From CAZFDT01 sp964518335 (GTDB lineage: Bacteria; Planctomycetota; Phycisphaerae; Phycisphaerales; Phycisphaeraceae): a DNA stretch of 42,264 nt. The stretch is taken from assembly GCA_964518335.1 (NCBI GenBank), contig CAZFDT010000044.1, positions 1 to 42,264 of the forward strand, read 5' to 3'. The notes below the pieces were generated by a model that was given only the letters and a program-made list of their open reading frames with translations, searched no databases and was not told where the DNA came from. Positions within the stretch are counted from its first letter, which is position 1, and each line of letters starts with the position of its first letter. A program made the position numbers and the translations under genes. Positions 8,202-17,316 of the stretch are shown here, one piece after another.

Positions 8202-9059
8202 ATGACAAACCACGAGAAGGACTACCTCTTCGACCTGCTGGGCTACCGCGTGCTGGACAGCGCCCTGTCGTCCAGCCAACTGCAGCGCATCAACGAATGG
8301 ATCGACCGCCAGCCCCCCGCCCAGGCCGGGCAGTGGCTGGGCCACGTGCAGGTTCACACCTATCAGGGCCACGACGGCGTCAACTACCAGAACATCGTCG
8401 AGGGCGGCGACGTGTTCGAGGAACTCATCGACTGCCCCGCCTGGATCGACGACGTGCGACGGTATATCTGCAACGATATCCACGGCCTGTCCATCAACGA
8501 GGCCTTCCTCAACCGGCGCAGCAGCGGCGGGTTCATCGGCATCCACTCCGGCGGACACAACGCCGGATTCATCATGAGCACGCGCCACCACACCGGCCGA
8601 TGGATGGTCGGGCAGATCAACATCCTCATGGCCCTGACCGACATCGGCCCCGGCGACGGCGCGACCACCGTCATCCCCGGCAGCCACAAGAGCCACGAGG
8701 TGCATCCCGCCATGCGCGCCGAGGGCGACCGCCAGGGCAAGAGCGAAGGCTACAACGACGACATCGTCGCCGGCGACCAGCTCGCCATGCACGAGGTCCA
8801 CCTCAATGCCGGCCAGGCGCTGATGTTCACCGACGCCATCTGCCACGGCTCGACCGCCCGCACCAACCCCGGCGAACGCCGCGTGCTGATCTACCGCTAC
8901 TCGCCCAATTGCCTGGCCACCCGCTACCACTACGTGCCCTCGCCCGAACTCATGGCCCGCCTCACCCCCGAGCGCCGCCGCATCCTCCAACCCAACAGCC
9001 TGCGCATGCGCCCCGGCCGCACCCTGCAGGCGTCCGAAACCGGCGAGGTGGTGATGTGA
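8202..9059 (+). CDS. Phytanoyl-CoA dioxygenase (PhyH) family non-heme iron oxygenase, HxG type
   Basis: A 285-aa double-stranded beta-helix protein of the Fe(II)/2-oxoglutarate PhyH superfamily. The GDGATTVIPGSHKSHE block and the distal His (H215 in ICHGS) with R226/R227 (ERRVLIYRYSP) match the family. The proximal metal motif is I-H-S-G-G-H (H115-G117) instead of H-x-D, so the carboxylate ligand is replaced by Gly, as in HxG/HxA-type halogenases. As I recall, this LHGG/IHSGG form is common in planctomycete PhyH paralogues. GGAG sits 8 nt before ATG 8202. It is divergent from the AraC gene, which probably regulates it. The substrate is unknown. Confidence 0.85.
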   Translation: MTNHEKDYLFDLLGYRVLDSALSSSQLQRINEWIDRQPPAQAGQWLGHVQVHTYQGHDGVNYQNIVEGGDVFEELIDCPAWIDDVRRYICNDIHGLSINEAFLNRRSSGGFIGIHSGGHNAGFIMSTRHHTGRWMVGQINILMALTDIGPGDGATTVIPGSHKSHEVHPAMRAEGDRQGKSEGYNDDIVAGDQLAMHEVHLNAGQALMFTDAICHGSTARTNPGERRVLIYRYSPNCLATRYHYVPSPELMARLTPERRRILQPNSLRMRPGRTLQASETGEVVM

Positions 9060-9064
9060 CGCTT

Positions 9065-10003
9065 TTACCCGTCGTCATCGACAGCGGGGACCAACAGCGT
9101 ACGGCTGTTCGGCGAGCGATAGACAGCCGACTTGGCGGGGACCAACGACGGCCCCAGCAGAGTGACCACGAGGTCAGCCATGCGATCGTGGCCATGCTGT
9201 GACAGATGCACGCCATCGCTGGTGGCGGCGGGGTCGGCAATGACGGCGATGAAATGGCGACGGGGGATGAGCCGCACCTCGTGGCGCGCCGCCAGCCGGC
9301 GCTGAATCGCGGCGTAGCGGGCATGGAATGGCGGCGTGGGCAGCTCGAACATGACGACGGTGCGATCGGGCGCGACCGCGTTGCGGATCAGGGCGTCCAG
9401 GTCGTGCTCGAATCGGTCGAGCGGGACGCGAAACAGCATGTCATTGCCGCCGATCTCGAGCAGCACCAGGGCCGCCCCGGGCTCGACGTGGGGCAACTGT
9501 CGCTGCAGGGCGTCGTCAACGCGGGCGCCGGCGGCGGCGGCATTGAGCACATCCACGCCCAGCCGCTGGTGTAACTGCAGCGGCCAGGTGCGCTCATGTA
9601 CGCCGCCGATGCCCGCCGCCACCGAGTCGCCGATGATCACGACACGCGAATACGTGGCCTGCCCCGGTCCGCGCCAGATAAACCAGCGCAGCTCCAGCGC
9701 GATGCAGGCGAGCAGCGTCATGATCAGCAGGGTCGTAGCGACGGTGAGCGTTCGCGGCGTGGCCTGCCGCCATGTCAGGAGGCACCAGGCCGGCAGCAGC
9801 AGGAGCAGCGGGATGCGCACCGGCCACGGCATCAGCGGCGAGGCCAGCACCAGCGCCATGCCGCCCACGAGGAGCATCAGCATGGCCGACACGCGCCGCC
9901 ATCGCTGTCTGCCCCAGCCCATGAGCGCGACGACGACGACAAGTGCCCCCATGCAGACCAGCAGGGGCCGACCGCTGGACCATTCGTAAACGATCTGGAT
10001 CAC
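9065..10003 (-). CDS. Membrane-anchored SGNH/GDSL hydrolase
   Basis: A 312-aa protein with several N-terminal hydrophobic segments (about residues 12-30, 36-56, 60-80, 83-103) and a C-terminal SGNH esterase domain. Block I is GDSVAAG, block III is the GGND motif (LLEIGGNDM), and block V is DGVHLS, giving the Ser and Asp/His catalytic set. The catalytic domain follows the last membrane segment and likely faces the periplasm, acting as an esterase or deacetylase on cell-envelope glycans. The GTG start at 10003 lies 7 nt after a TAGAAT box with no Shine-Dalgarno, implying leaderless expression. It is convergent with the PhyH gene, with 5 nt between their stops. Confidence 0.82.
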   Translation of the reverse strand: MIQIVYEWSSGRPLLVCMGALVVVVALMGWGRQRWRRVSAMLMLLVGGMALVLASPLMPWPVRIPLLLLLPAWCLLTWRQATPRTLTVATTLLIMTLLACIALELRWFIWRGPGQATYSRVVIIGDSVAAGIGGVHERTWPLQLHQRLGVDVLNAAAAGARVDDALQRQLPHVEPGAALVLLEIGGNDMLFRVPLDRFEHDLDALIRNAVAPDRTVVMFELPTPPFHARYAAIQRRLAARHEVRLIPRRHFIAVIADPAATSDGVHLSQHGHDRMADLVVTLLGPSLVPAKSAVYRSPNSRTLLVPAVDDDG

Positions 10004-10010
10004 GCGGGCG

Positions 10011-10016
10011 ATTCTA
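10011..10016 (-). promoter_or_regulatory. -10 box of the SGNH hydrolase gene (leaderless arrangement)
   Basis: TAGAAT on the minus strand ends 7 nt before the GTG start at 10003. It belongs to a recurring pattern of TANNNT boxes 6-8 nt before start codons in this window. Confidence 0.45.
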
Positions 10017-10051
10017 TCGCCGGCGATGCGGTGACGTGCGGGCTGATGGGG

Positions 10052-11188
10052 TCATGGCCTGGGCCAGAGCCTGTCGGCGAAGTCGAAGTAGCGTTGCCAG
10101 TCGTAGCGGGTCAGGCCGTGGCCGCCGGTGCGGATGTGGTAGCCGCGGCGGTCGAGGTGGAGGGGTTGATCGACGGGGGGCATGGCGTCGGGCGCGATGG
10201 GCGGCGCGTCCCAGAGTGCGAAGACGGGCGAGGCGTGGGCCAGGGCGGCGAACTCGCCGGGCGGGTCGGCCCAGTGGTCATCTGCAGCGCTGGCGACGTA
10301 CACGGCGCGCGGGGCCATCAGGGCGATGAGCATGTGCTGATCGACGGGCAACTGGTCCTCACGATCGGCGTACGAGTGGAAACGGGGGCAGAACCAGTGG
10401 GGGAAGCGATCGTTGATCTGGGCGACGGACTCGCCTTGGCGGTGTCGGCTCAGCGCCGCGCCGCCGCAACCGGAGTTGTTGGAGATCGTCAGGGCGAAGC
10501 GCGTGTCCTGGGCGCCGGCCCACAGCGCCGTCTTGCCGCCGCGCGAGTGCCCGATCACCGCCACGCGCGCCGCGTCGATGTCCCGCGAGGTCTCCAGGTA
10601 ATCCATGACGCGACTGGCGGCCCAGGCCCACACGCCCAGGGCGCCCCAGCCGTCGTCGGCGCGCGGGGCGGCGGGGTCCTCGAAGAGCCGCGCCACGCCG
10701 CTGCGCCACGTGTCGGCGTGGTCGGGGGCGACGGTGGCGTTGTGAAAGGCGGCGATGGCGTAGCCGCGGGCGACGGCCTGCTCGGCGGGCCAGAAATCGG
10801 ACTGGCGAGCGCGCGTCGGGTCGGTGTGGTCGGGGTGGCGGTTGTTGATGAGCAGGAACAGCGGCGCCGGGGCGGTGCGGCGATTGGGCACGAAGATCGC
10901 CACCTCGAAGCGGTGCTGCAGTTCCCCCTGCCCGCATGTGATGGCGACGCGTCGCATCGTCGCGTCGCCGCCCATCGCCGCGGGGTTCTCCTCGAGCACG
11001 TCAAACGCCAGGTGCTCGGGGCTGCCGGGGGACCGGCCGTACATGTGCCGGCGGAAGAGTTCGAGCACCTCGTCGCGGCGGGCTGGCCAGTCCCGCGCGG
11101 AGGCGACGCGCGTGCCGTCGTGCCGCTGCAGTGGATCGGGCAGGTTCATCCGGGCGATCGATGTCGTTGAAACCACCATCATGCTCAT
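10052..11188 (-). CDS. CE15-like (glucuronoyl esterase-like) alpha/beta hydrolase
   Basis: A 378-aa alpha/beta hydrolase. The nucleophile elbow is GHSRGGKTALWAG, close to the G-C-S-R-x-G-K of carbohydrate esterase family 15, followed by the family-typical block NNSGCGGAALSR and a C-terminal catalytic His in GGHGLTRYDWQRYF. CE15 enzymes cleave ester bonds between glucuronic acid and lignin or other alcohols. No signal peptide is visible, which is unusual for CE15, so it may act on imported material or be exported unconventionally. Starts at GTG 11218, ATG 11188 and ATG 11149 are all in frame; I took 11188 without decisive evidence. A TAAGAT box at 11233-11228, 9 nt before GTG 11218, favours the longer form. 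Confidence 0.78.
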   Translation of the reverse strand: MSMMVVSTTSIARMNLPDPLQRHDGTRVASARDWPARRDEVLELFRRHMYGRSPGSPEHLAFDVLEENPAAMGGDATMRRVAITCGQGELQHRFEVAIFVPNRRTAPAPLFLLINNRHPDHTDPTRARQSDFWPAEQAVARGYAIAAFHNATVAPDHADTWRSGVARLFEDPAAPRADDGWGALGVWAWAASRVMDYLETSRDIDAARVAVIGHSRGGKTALWAGAQDTRFALTISNNSGCGGAALSRHRQGESVAQINDRFPHWFCPRFHSYADREDQLPVDQHMLIALMAPRAVYVASAADDHWADPPGEFAALAHASPVFALWDAPPIAPDAMPPVDQPLHLDRRGYHIRTGGHGLTRYDWQRYFDFADRLWPRP

Positions 11189-11230
11189 GCCGGCCCGTGC
11201 CGCGGGCAGGGGACGCACATCGATCCAATC

Positions 11231-12898
11231 TTACCCCGAATCTGTCGCGGGTCGGCGTCGGGCCAGCAGGAAGGTCTGGTCGTCGAGGCTGGGCCGATCG
11301 CCGCGGAAGCGAACGAGACGATCACGGATGGATGCGACGCAGGCGTCGAGGCCGGCCGACGATTGGATCACACACTCGTCGAGCAACCGGCGGGTGCGTT
11401 CCATGCCCAGTTCGCTGCCATCGTCCAGGTGCAGCTCGGTGATGCCGTCGGTCAGGATCACGAGCGCGTCGCCCGGCGCGACGGTGTCGTGCTGGGGCAC
11501 GAAGTCGAAGCGTTCGAGGCCCAGGGGGTAGTGATCGGACACGGGCATGTCGCGGGTCTGGCCGTCGGCGGCGAGGATCATCGGGGGCTGATGCCCGGCG
11601 TTGAAACACTCGCATTCGCCGGTGCGCGGGTCCACTGCAACACTCAGCATGGTGACGAACCGTCCGGTAGGCAGGTAGTCGCACAGATGCTCGTTGAGCG
11701 TGGTCATCATGCGGCTGACGCTCAGGCCGCTGCGCAAGCTCGTGTGGAGGACGCTGTGGACGGCCAGGGTCGCCAGCGCGGCGGGCAGCCCGTGGCCCGA
11801 CACGTCGGCGATCGCCAGCAGGACGCGACCGTCGGCCATGGGCACGACATCCACGAAGTCGCCGCCGATCTGATCGCAGGGCTCGAAGCTCCACGCCACG
11901 TCGAGCCCCGGCAAGGCCGCGGGCGTCGGCAGGATCGAGCGCTGAATCTGCCGCGCGTTGACCAGGTCGCGCTCCATCGCCGTCTGCACGCGGATCGCCT
12001 CGCGCGCCACCCACGCCGCCTCCACCTGCTGATACTGCTTCACCGCCAGGGCGATCAGCGCCATCCACTCCGCCGAGCCGAACACCGGCGGCAGGTTGAC
12101 GTACAGCAGGTCGTGACTGCCCGGCTCGTCCGACAACGGGCACGCCACGACCGCCGTCGCCGGCGACTTGGCCACGATCGACATCTCGACCACGCCGTCG
12201 TCGCGACGGAAGTTGCTCGCCAGCACGGGCGCACCCGACTCCTGCATGGCGCGGATGGTCGAGCGTGACACGTGGATGTCGTCGCGCTGGGCGGCTTCGG
12301 GCGGAAAGATGGCAAGCTGCTGGGGCGGGTGCGTCGGGTCGGCGGCCTCGACGCGCAGGGCCATGACCCATCGCGCGCGAATGGTCTGGCCGGTCATCGT
12401 TTCGCACAGTCGTTGCAGCCGGGCCTGCGGCGTGTCGAGGGTCATCAGCTCGCGGCCGAAGTCGTGCAACGCGGCGATCTGGGTCATGTCCAGCTTCGGC
12501 GGGGCGATGTGCGTGAGCACACTGATCTGCGAGCCGGGCGTTTCCTCGCCCCAGGTGCTGCGCGGCGTCGAGAGCTTGCCGCGGCGCGACACGTCGTCGC
12601 ACACCAGGCGCAGGCTGAACCGGCTCACGCTGACCACGTCGCCCGACTTGAGCACGGCCGTCTGCACTCGCTGCTGGTTCACAAGCGTGCCGCCGCGACT
12701 GTCCAGGTCGCTCACCCGCCACTGCCCGTCGGCCTGACGCGTCAGCCGGGCGTGACGGCGCGACACCGTGGGCCAGTCCAGTTGCACCGTCACGTCGGCC
12801 GAACGTCCGATGACCACGTCGTCGGCGTCCAGCCGCACGATGCGGACCGGGCCGCTTTCATCGGTGATGTGCAGCGACCAGCGTAACGGCTCTGCCAA
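11231..12898 (-). CDS. FHA domain-containing SpoIIE/RsbU-type PP2C serine phosphatase
   Basis: A 555-aa signalling protein. Residues about 10-100 form an FHA phosphothreonine-binding domain (VVIGRSADVTVQL, SRRHARL, then LDSRGGTLVN). Residues about 140-310 are GAF-like. Residues about 325-550 are a SpoIIE-type phosphatase with metal-binding motifs (QIGGDFVDVV, IADVSGHGLPAA, FNAGHQPPM, ILTDGITE). Such proteins dephosphorylate anti-sigma-antagonist or other Ser/Thr phosphoproteins. The TTG start at 12898 is preceded by GAGGG 7 nt upstream, and translation there opens straight into the FHA domain; longer readings run into the divergent kinase gene. The neighbouring Ser/Thr kinase is the natural partner: FHA could dock on a phosphorylated kinase or substrate and the phosphatase reverse the signal. 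Confidence 0.92.
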   Translation of the reverse strand: MAEPLRWSLHITDESGPVRIVRLDADDVVIGRSADVTVQLDWPTVSRRHARLTRQADGQWRVSDLDSRGGTLVNQQRVQTAVLKSGDVVSVSRFSLRLVCDDVSRRGKLSTPRSTWGEETPGSQISVLTHIAPPKLDMTQIAALHDFGRELMTLDTPQARLQRLCETMTGQTIRARWVMALRVEAADPTHPPQQLAIFPPEAAQRDDIHVSRSTIRAMQESGAPVLASNFRRDDGVVEMSIVAKSPATAVVACPLSDEPGSHDLLYVNLPPVFGSAEWMALIALAVKQYQQVEAAWVAREAIRVQTAMERDLVNARQIQRSILPTPAALPGLDVAWSFEPCDQIGGDFVDVVPMADGRVLLAIADVSGHGLPAALATLAVHSVLHTSLRSGLSVSRMMTTLNEHLCDYLPTGRFVTMLSVAVDPRTGECECFNAGHQPPMILAADGQTRDMPVSDHYPLGLERFDFVPQHDTVAPGDALVILTDGITELHLDDGSELGMERTRRLLDECVIQSSAGLDACVASIRDRLVRFRGDRPSLDDQTFLLARRRPATDSG

Positions 12899-13052
12899 TG
12901 CTCGACCCTCGAACGGGGATGCCCCAACGCCGATGATATCCGAACGATTGCGCGGGGGCCGCCGAGCCTGTTCCACAGCCGGTCGGTGGTCGATAAACTG
13001 TCGGACGGTCGCATGTGCCGCATCGTCTGGCCGGGGTGGGGAACAGTCACGG

Positions 13053-14798
13053 ATGAGCGAACAGGACCCATCCAGGTCGATCCACGAGGACGAAACGCTC
13101 ATGTCGCTGTCCGACAGCGGGCGGAGCATCTCGTCGGAGGAAGAGCTGCCCGCCGGGACGAAGGTGGGCAAGTACGTCATCAAGCGGCTGCTGGGCCGCG
13201 GCGGCATGGGCGCGGTGTACGAGGCGCTGGACAGCGTGTTGCAACGCGACGTGGCCCTGAAGATCCTGCCGCACTCGCTGACGCAGGATGAGCAGGCGCT
13301 GCGGCGGTTCGTCCGCGAAGCGCAGCTTGCGGCCAAGCTCAATCACCCCAACGTGGTCACGGTGTACGACGTGGGGCGCAAGGGCGCGACATACTTCATC
13401 GCGATGGAGCTGGTCCGGGGCAGGAGCAGCGAGGACATCCTGCAGCGCAAGGGTGCGCTGGGCTGGCGCGACGCGACACGGCTGACGCTGGGCGCCTGCC
13501 GCGCGCTGGTGGCCGCGCACAGGGCCGGGCTGATCCACCGCGACATCAAGCCCGCCAACATTCTGCTCGCCGACGACGGCGTGGTGAAGCTGGGCGACTT
13601 CGGCCTGGCGAAGTTGCACGTCTCGGCCAGCGCCACGCTCACGCAGAAGGACGTCGTGCTGGGCACGCCCAAGTACATGAGCCCCGAGCAGTGCCAGAAC
13701 GAAGCCGTCGATGCCCGCAGCGACGTGTACTCGCTGGGAGCGACGTACTTCACGCTGCTCACCGGCACGGCGCCGTTCGATCGCGGCACGACCATGCAGA
13801 TCCTCTTCGCTCACTGCAGCAAGCCGGTGCCCGACCCGCGGACGCTCACCGCCAATCTGCCCGACGCATGCGCCCACGTGATCCACAAAGCGATGGCGAA
13901 GAAGCCCGTCGATCGCTACGCCGGCGCCGATGAGATGTTGCGCGATCTACAGCAGGTGCTCAATGCCGGCACGACGACGGCGGTGAAGACCGCCAGCGCG
14001 GCGGCCCCGGCCGGCGACGTGTCGCCGGCGATGGCGGACCTGATCACGGCGCTGGGCGATCGCGGCGCGCCGGCCGCCACGCGTCACGAGGGGCTGCAGT
14101 TGTCCATTTCGCCTGCCCGACGCAGCCGCATCCCGCTGCTGGCGCTGGGCGGGGCGGTGGCGATCGGCGCGGTGGCGGGCGTGGCGGTCATGGTGTCGCT
14201 GCGGGACGATGCCCCGGCGTCGAACCCGGTCGGCTCACCCGGGTCCCACCCCGTGCCGGTCGCGGTGCAGCCGACGCAGGCTCCGCCGCCGCCCGCGCTC
14301 GAGCCCGCTCCCGCGGCGCCGATCATCGAAACGGCTGCGGCAGTCCCCGCCCCCGCGGCGCCCGATCCGCCGGCGGCCCCGGACCCCGAGCCGGTCGAGT
14401 CTGCCGCCGCCCCGGTCGTTGCAGTGGACCAGCCTCCGCCGCTGTCGCAGATCCCGCTGCCCCCGCCCGCGCCCGCGGCGCCTGAGGAGGCCCCGCCGGC
14501 CGAGGACCTGGCCCAGCGGTTTGCCGCGCTGCGCGATGCCGCGCTCAAGGCCAGGCAGTCGCGGCAGCGTGAGGCGCTCAACCAGGCCATCCGGGAGTTG
14601 GAGGCTTTCCACCACGAGTACCTGCATTCGCCATGGGAGTCGCAGCGGGCGTATGCGCAGCAGGCGAGGGACGTTCTCGAGAGCCTCCGCCTTCCGCCGC
14701 CGGGCCCGCCCGGCGGGTACGAGCCCGAGCGCCAGCCGCCGGAGCGTCGTGAGCCGCCGGCGCGAGAGGGTCAGCGTCGTCAGCCGCCGGCGCGTTGA
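13053..14798 (+). CDS. Transmembrane serine/threonine protein kinase (PknB-like)
   Basis: A 581-aa kinase. The catalytic domain at about residues 40-300 contains GRGGMGAVYEA, the VALKIL lysine, HRDIKPANIL, DFGLAK and GTPKYMSPEQ. A single membrane helix at about 355-380 (IPLLALGGAVAIGAVAGVAVMVSL) is followed by a long Pro/Ala-rich linker and a short helical segment (AEDLAQRFAALRDAALKARQSRQREALNQAIRELEAF), then a Pro/Glu/Arg-rich tail. The outer part has no PASTA repeats. The gene is divergent from the FHA-phosphatase gene, 154 bp away, forming a kinase/phosphatase pair. Its end overlaps the convergent histidine kinase gene by 19 bp. One exact copy of the 13-mer GTTGCAGTGGACC lies in the linker at 14418-14430. 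Confidence 0.93.
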   Translation: MSEQDPSRSIHEDETLMSLSDSGRSISSEEELPAGTKVGKYVIKRLLGRGGMGAVYEALDSVLQRDVALKILPHSLTQDEQALRRFVREAQLAAKLNHPNVVTVYDVGRKGATYFIAMELVRGRSSEDILQRKGALGWRDATRLTLGACRALVAAHRAGLIHRDIKPANILLADDGVVKLGDFGLAKLHVSASATLTQKDVVLGTPKYMSPEQCQNEAVDARSDVYSLGATYFTLLTGTAPFDRGTTMQILFAHCSKPVPDPRTLTANLPDACAHVIHKAMAKKPVDRYAGADEMLRDLQQVLNAGTTTAVKTASAAAPAGDVSPAMADLITALGDRGAPAATRHEGLQLSISPARRSRIPLLALGGAVAIGAVAGVAVMVSLRDDAPASNPVGSPGSHPVPVAVQPTQAPPPPALEPAPAAPIIETAAAVPAPAAPDPPAAPDPEPVESAAAPVVAVDQPPPLSQIPLPPPAPAAPEEAPPAEDLAQRFAALRDAALKARQSRQREALNQAIRELEAFHHEYLHSPWESQRAYAQQARDVLESLRLPPPGPPGGYEPERQPPERREPPAREGQRRQPPAR

Positions 14799-15679
14799 GG
14801 TGACGCGTGGGTGGTGCGAGGCGGCGTCGTGGGGAGTGCGACGACGAAATCGGTGCCGACGCCGGACGTGGAGTGTGCCGTGAGGTGGCCTCGGTGCTCT
14901 TCGATGATGCGTCGGGTGGTGGGCAGTCCCAGGCCGGTGCCGCCTTTCTTGGTGGTGAAGTAGGGCTGGAAGATTTTGTCGAGCACGTCGCGGGCGATGC
15001 CGGGACCGGTGTCGGTGACGTGGATGTGGACTTCGTCGCGGCCCAGGACGCGGGCGTTCTCGGTGCGGAGGATGAGGTCGGTCGCGCCGCCGTGGGGCGT
15101 TGCAGTGGACCGGCACTGCTCCATGGCTTGGATGGCGTTGATGACGAGGTTGAGCAGGGCCTGCTTGAGAAGCGAGGCGTCCACGGCGGCGGCGTCGGGA
15201 TCGGCGGCCAACTGCAGCCGCACGCGGACGCCGGCGGCCTGGGCCTGCGGCTCGATGAACGCCGCCAGGTCGTCCACGATCGCGTTGACCCCGGCGGGCT
15301 GCAGGTCCAGCCGGATGCGGCCGGCGAAGCGCAGAAAATCCTCGAGAATCTCCCGCAGCCGCTGCGTCTCGCGCGACACCGACTCCAGCCGCCGACGGAT
15401 CGGATCGACGCCCGGCAGGGCCACGCCGCTGGACTTGTGCAGCTCGGCCAGGTCTTCCTGCAGCAGTTGCGTGTTGAGGTTGATCGTGGACAGGGGGTTC
15501 TTGATCTCGTGAGCCAGCCCGCCCGTGAGTGTCCCCAGTTCAGCGAGGCGTTCGGCCGAGCGGGCGCGCTGCTCCAGCAGCCGCACGCGGCGCTCGGTGC
15601 GCCGCGACCACACCGCCGCGACCGGGATGGTCAGCAGCACGCCGATGGCGACGCCCAGGGCGATCCAGAACGCGGTCAT
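14780..15679 (-). CDS. Two-component sensor histidine kinase without periplasmic sensor domain
   Basis: A 299-aa kinase with one N-terminal membrane helix (residues 3-23), a short coiled linker, an HisKA dimerisation region with the phospho-acceptor H57 (GGLAHEIKNPLS) and an HATPase_c domain (NLVINAIQAM, DTGPGI, IFQPYFTTKKGGTGLGLPTTRRIIEEHRG). It resembles NtrB/AtoS-like kinases. No response regulator is adjacent, so it is an orphan here. ATG 15679 has no Shine-Dalgarno but follows a TATTCT box (15691-15686) by 6 nt, consistent with a leaderless mRNA. The 3' end overlaps the convergent Ser/Thr kinase gene. Confidence 0.9.
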   Translation of the reverse strand: MTAFWIALGVAIGVLLTIPVAAVWSRRTERRVRLLEQRARSAERLAELGTLTGGLAHEIKNPLSTINLNTQLLQEDLAELHKSSGVALPGVDPIRRRLESVSRETQRLREILEDFLRFAGRIRLDLQPAGVNAIVDDLAAFIEPQAQAAGVRVRLQLAADPDAAAVDASLLKQALLNLVINAIQAMEQCRSTATPHGGATDLILRTENARVLGRDEVHIHVTDTGPGIARDVLDKIFQPYFTTKKGGTGLGLPTTRRIIEEHRGHLTAHSTSGVGTDFVVALPTTPPRTTHASPQRAGG

Positions 15680-15757
15680 GCAAAGAGAATACCAATCCGG
15701 GGGCGTGCGCCCCGGGTGGGAGGTTGCGCCAAGCCGCAGGCGGCGGCGTGCCGGGGA

Positions 15758-17308
15758 TCACTCGCCGCGCCAGAAGTTGGGGACGAACAGGACAACGATG
15801 GCGAAGATTTCGAGTCGGCCCAGGCACATGAGCATGCTCATGACGATGTGACTGGCCGGTGAGAACCAGCCGTAGTTCTTGGTGGGTCCGACTTCGTGCA
15901 GGCCGGGGCCGACGTTGCACAGGGTGGAGACGCTGGCGGAGAGAGCGGTCTGGAAATCGCATCGTCCACCGACGGGCTCGCACAAGGCGATGAGCAGCGC
16001 GCCCAGGGCAAAGAGCAGAATCATGCACAGGAAGTAGATGACGGCGGCCAGGCGAGCGTCGTCATCGAGGGCGGTGTTGCCGATCTTCACCGGTCGGATG
16101 ACGTTGGGCCGGAAGGTCTTTTCGAGCGAGGCGATGATGACCTTGAGCGTGACCCACAGGCGGATGACCTTGATGCCGCCGGCGGTGGAGCCGGCGCACC
16201 CGCCGATGAACATGAGGCCGACGAGCAGGGCGCGGCTGAGGAAGGGCCACAGCTCGTAGTCGGCGGTGCCGAAGCCCGTGCCGGTGTGCAGCGAGACGGT
16301 CTGGAACGTGGCGTAGCGCAGCGCCTGGCCGACGGTCGCATCCAGCGCCTTGCCGGCGGTGGTGACGATCTCCTGGCCGTAGATGTTCATCGTCACGATG
16401 AGGATGACGCCGATCTTCAGCGCCAGATAGACGCGAAGCTCCACGTCCTTCCACGCCAGGTCGAACCGACCGCGCACGAGATTGAAGAAGACGGCGAAGT
16501 TCACGCCTGCCAGGAGCATGAACAGGATGGTCACGAGGTCCACTGCAACGGAGTCGTAGGCGCCGATGCTGGCGTTGCGCGTGCTCAGCCCGCCGGTGGA
16601 CAGCATCGAGAAGGTGTGGCACAGGCTGTCGAACCAGCCCATCTGTCCGGTAGCGCGCAGGCAGAGCGTGCAGGCGATGGTCATGCCCAGGTAGATGTAC
16701 CACAGGGCGCGTGCAGCCTCCTTGATGCGCGGGGTCACGCCCTTCTTGGACATGCCGGTCGTCTCGGCCTGGAACAGCCGTTTGCCGCCGGCGCCCAGCG
16801 ATGGCAGCACCGCCACGAACAGCACCACGATGCCCAGCCCCCCCAGCCAGTGCGTCAGCGCCCGCCACAGCAGGATGCCGCGCGGCAGCGACTCGATCTC
16901 ACCCAGCACGGTCGCCCCTGTCGTGGTCAGCCCGCTCATCGCCTCGAAGTACGCCGCCGCCGGTGAATGAAACTCGTGCTCGGCGGCGACCCGCGGGTCC
17001 AGATGCGCCCAGGCGAAATACGGCACACCCGCCACGGCCGCTCCGATCAGCCATGAGGTGGCCACCAGCAGCATGGCCTCGCGTCGCCCCAGATAATCCA
17101 ACCCGCCGCGCCGGCCTACCATCCACGCCAGCACCGCAATGACCATGCCCACCGCCACCCCGGCGAATAACGCCGCCATCCCCGCCATCTCGCTGTCGCT
17201 GTCGCGCGCCCAGTCGAACGCCGACCACAGCGCGATGACCAGCATGGACAGGCTGAGCACGCCCATGACCAGACCGAGCTGACGGATGACGTAACGGAGG
17301 TTGAGCAT
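15758..17308 (-). CDS. trkH: Trk/Ktr-type potassium uptake channel subunit TrkH
   Basis: A 516-aa polytopic membrane protein translocating K+ together with the NAD-binding TrkA. The four pore-loop filters are visible: SGLTTTGATVL, SMLSTGGLSTRN, HTGTGFGTADY and GGCAGSTAGGIKVIR, each with the conserved filter Gly. Length and the repeated M1-P-M2 pattern fit SKT-family transporters. ATG 17308 matches the family start (MLNLRYVIRQLGLVMGVLS), but no Shine-Dalgarno precedes it. Instead the 8-bp AACGC repeat array begins 8 nt upstream. This suggests the four-helix-bundle cassette replaced its original 5' region. trkA lies just beyond the cassette on the same strand. Confidence 0.95.
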   Translation of the reverse strand: MLNLRYVIRQLGLVMGVLSLSMLVIALWSAFDWARDSDSEMAGMAALFAGVAVGMVIAVLAWMVGRRGGLDYLGRREAMLLVATSWLIGAAVAGVPYFAWAHLDPRVAAEHEFHSPAAAYFEAMSGLTTTGATVLGEIESLPRGILLWRALTHWLGGLGIVVLFVAVLPSLGAGGKRLFQAETTGMSKKGVTPRIKEAARALWYIYLGMTIACTLCLRATGQMGWFDSLCHTFSMLSTGGLSTRNASIGAYDSVAVDLVTILFMLLAGVNFAVFFNLVRGRFDLAWKDVELRVYLALKIGVILIVTMNIYGQEIVTTAGKALDATVGQALRYATFQTVSLHTGTGFGTADYELWPFLSRALLVGLMFIGGCAGSTAGGIKVIRLWVTLKVIIASLEKTFRPNVIRPVKIGNTALDDDARLAAVIYFLCMILLFALGALLIALCEPVGGRCDFQTALSASVSTLCNVGPGLHEVGPTKNYGWFSPASHIVMSMLMCLGRLEIFAIVVLFVPNFWRGE

Positions 17309-17316
17309 GGGGGATA

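Noticed and set aside
14200..14480. Tandem repeat in the Pro/Ala-rich linker of the Ser/Thr kinase
   Set aside because: It is compositional (Pro/Ala codons) without a fixed period, as is common in such linkers.
15692..15725. Terminator hairpin between the histidine kinase and trkH genes
   Set aside because: The GGGGCG-TG-CGCCCC stem is present, but no T-run follows on either strand; the GC-rich background makes such stems common.
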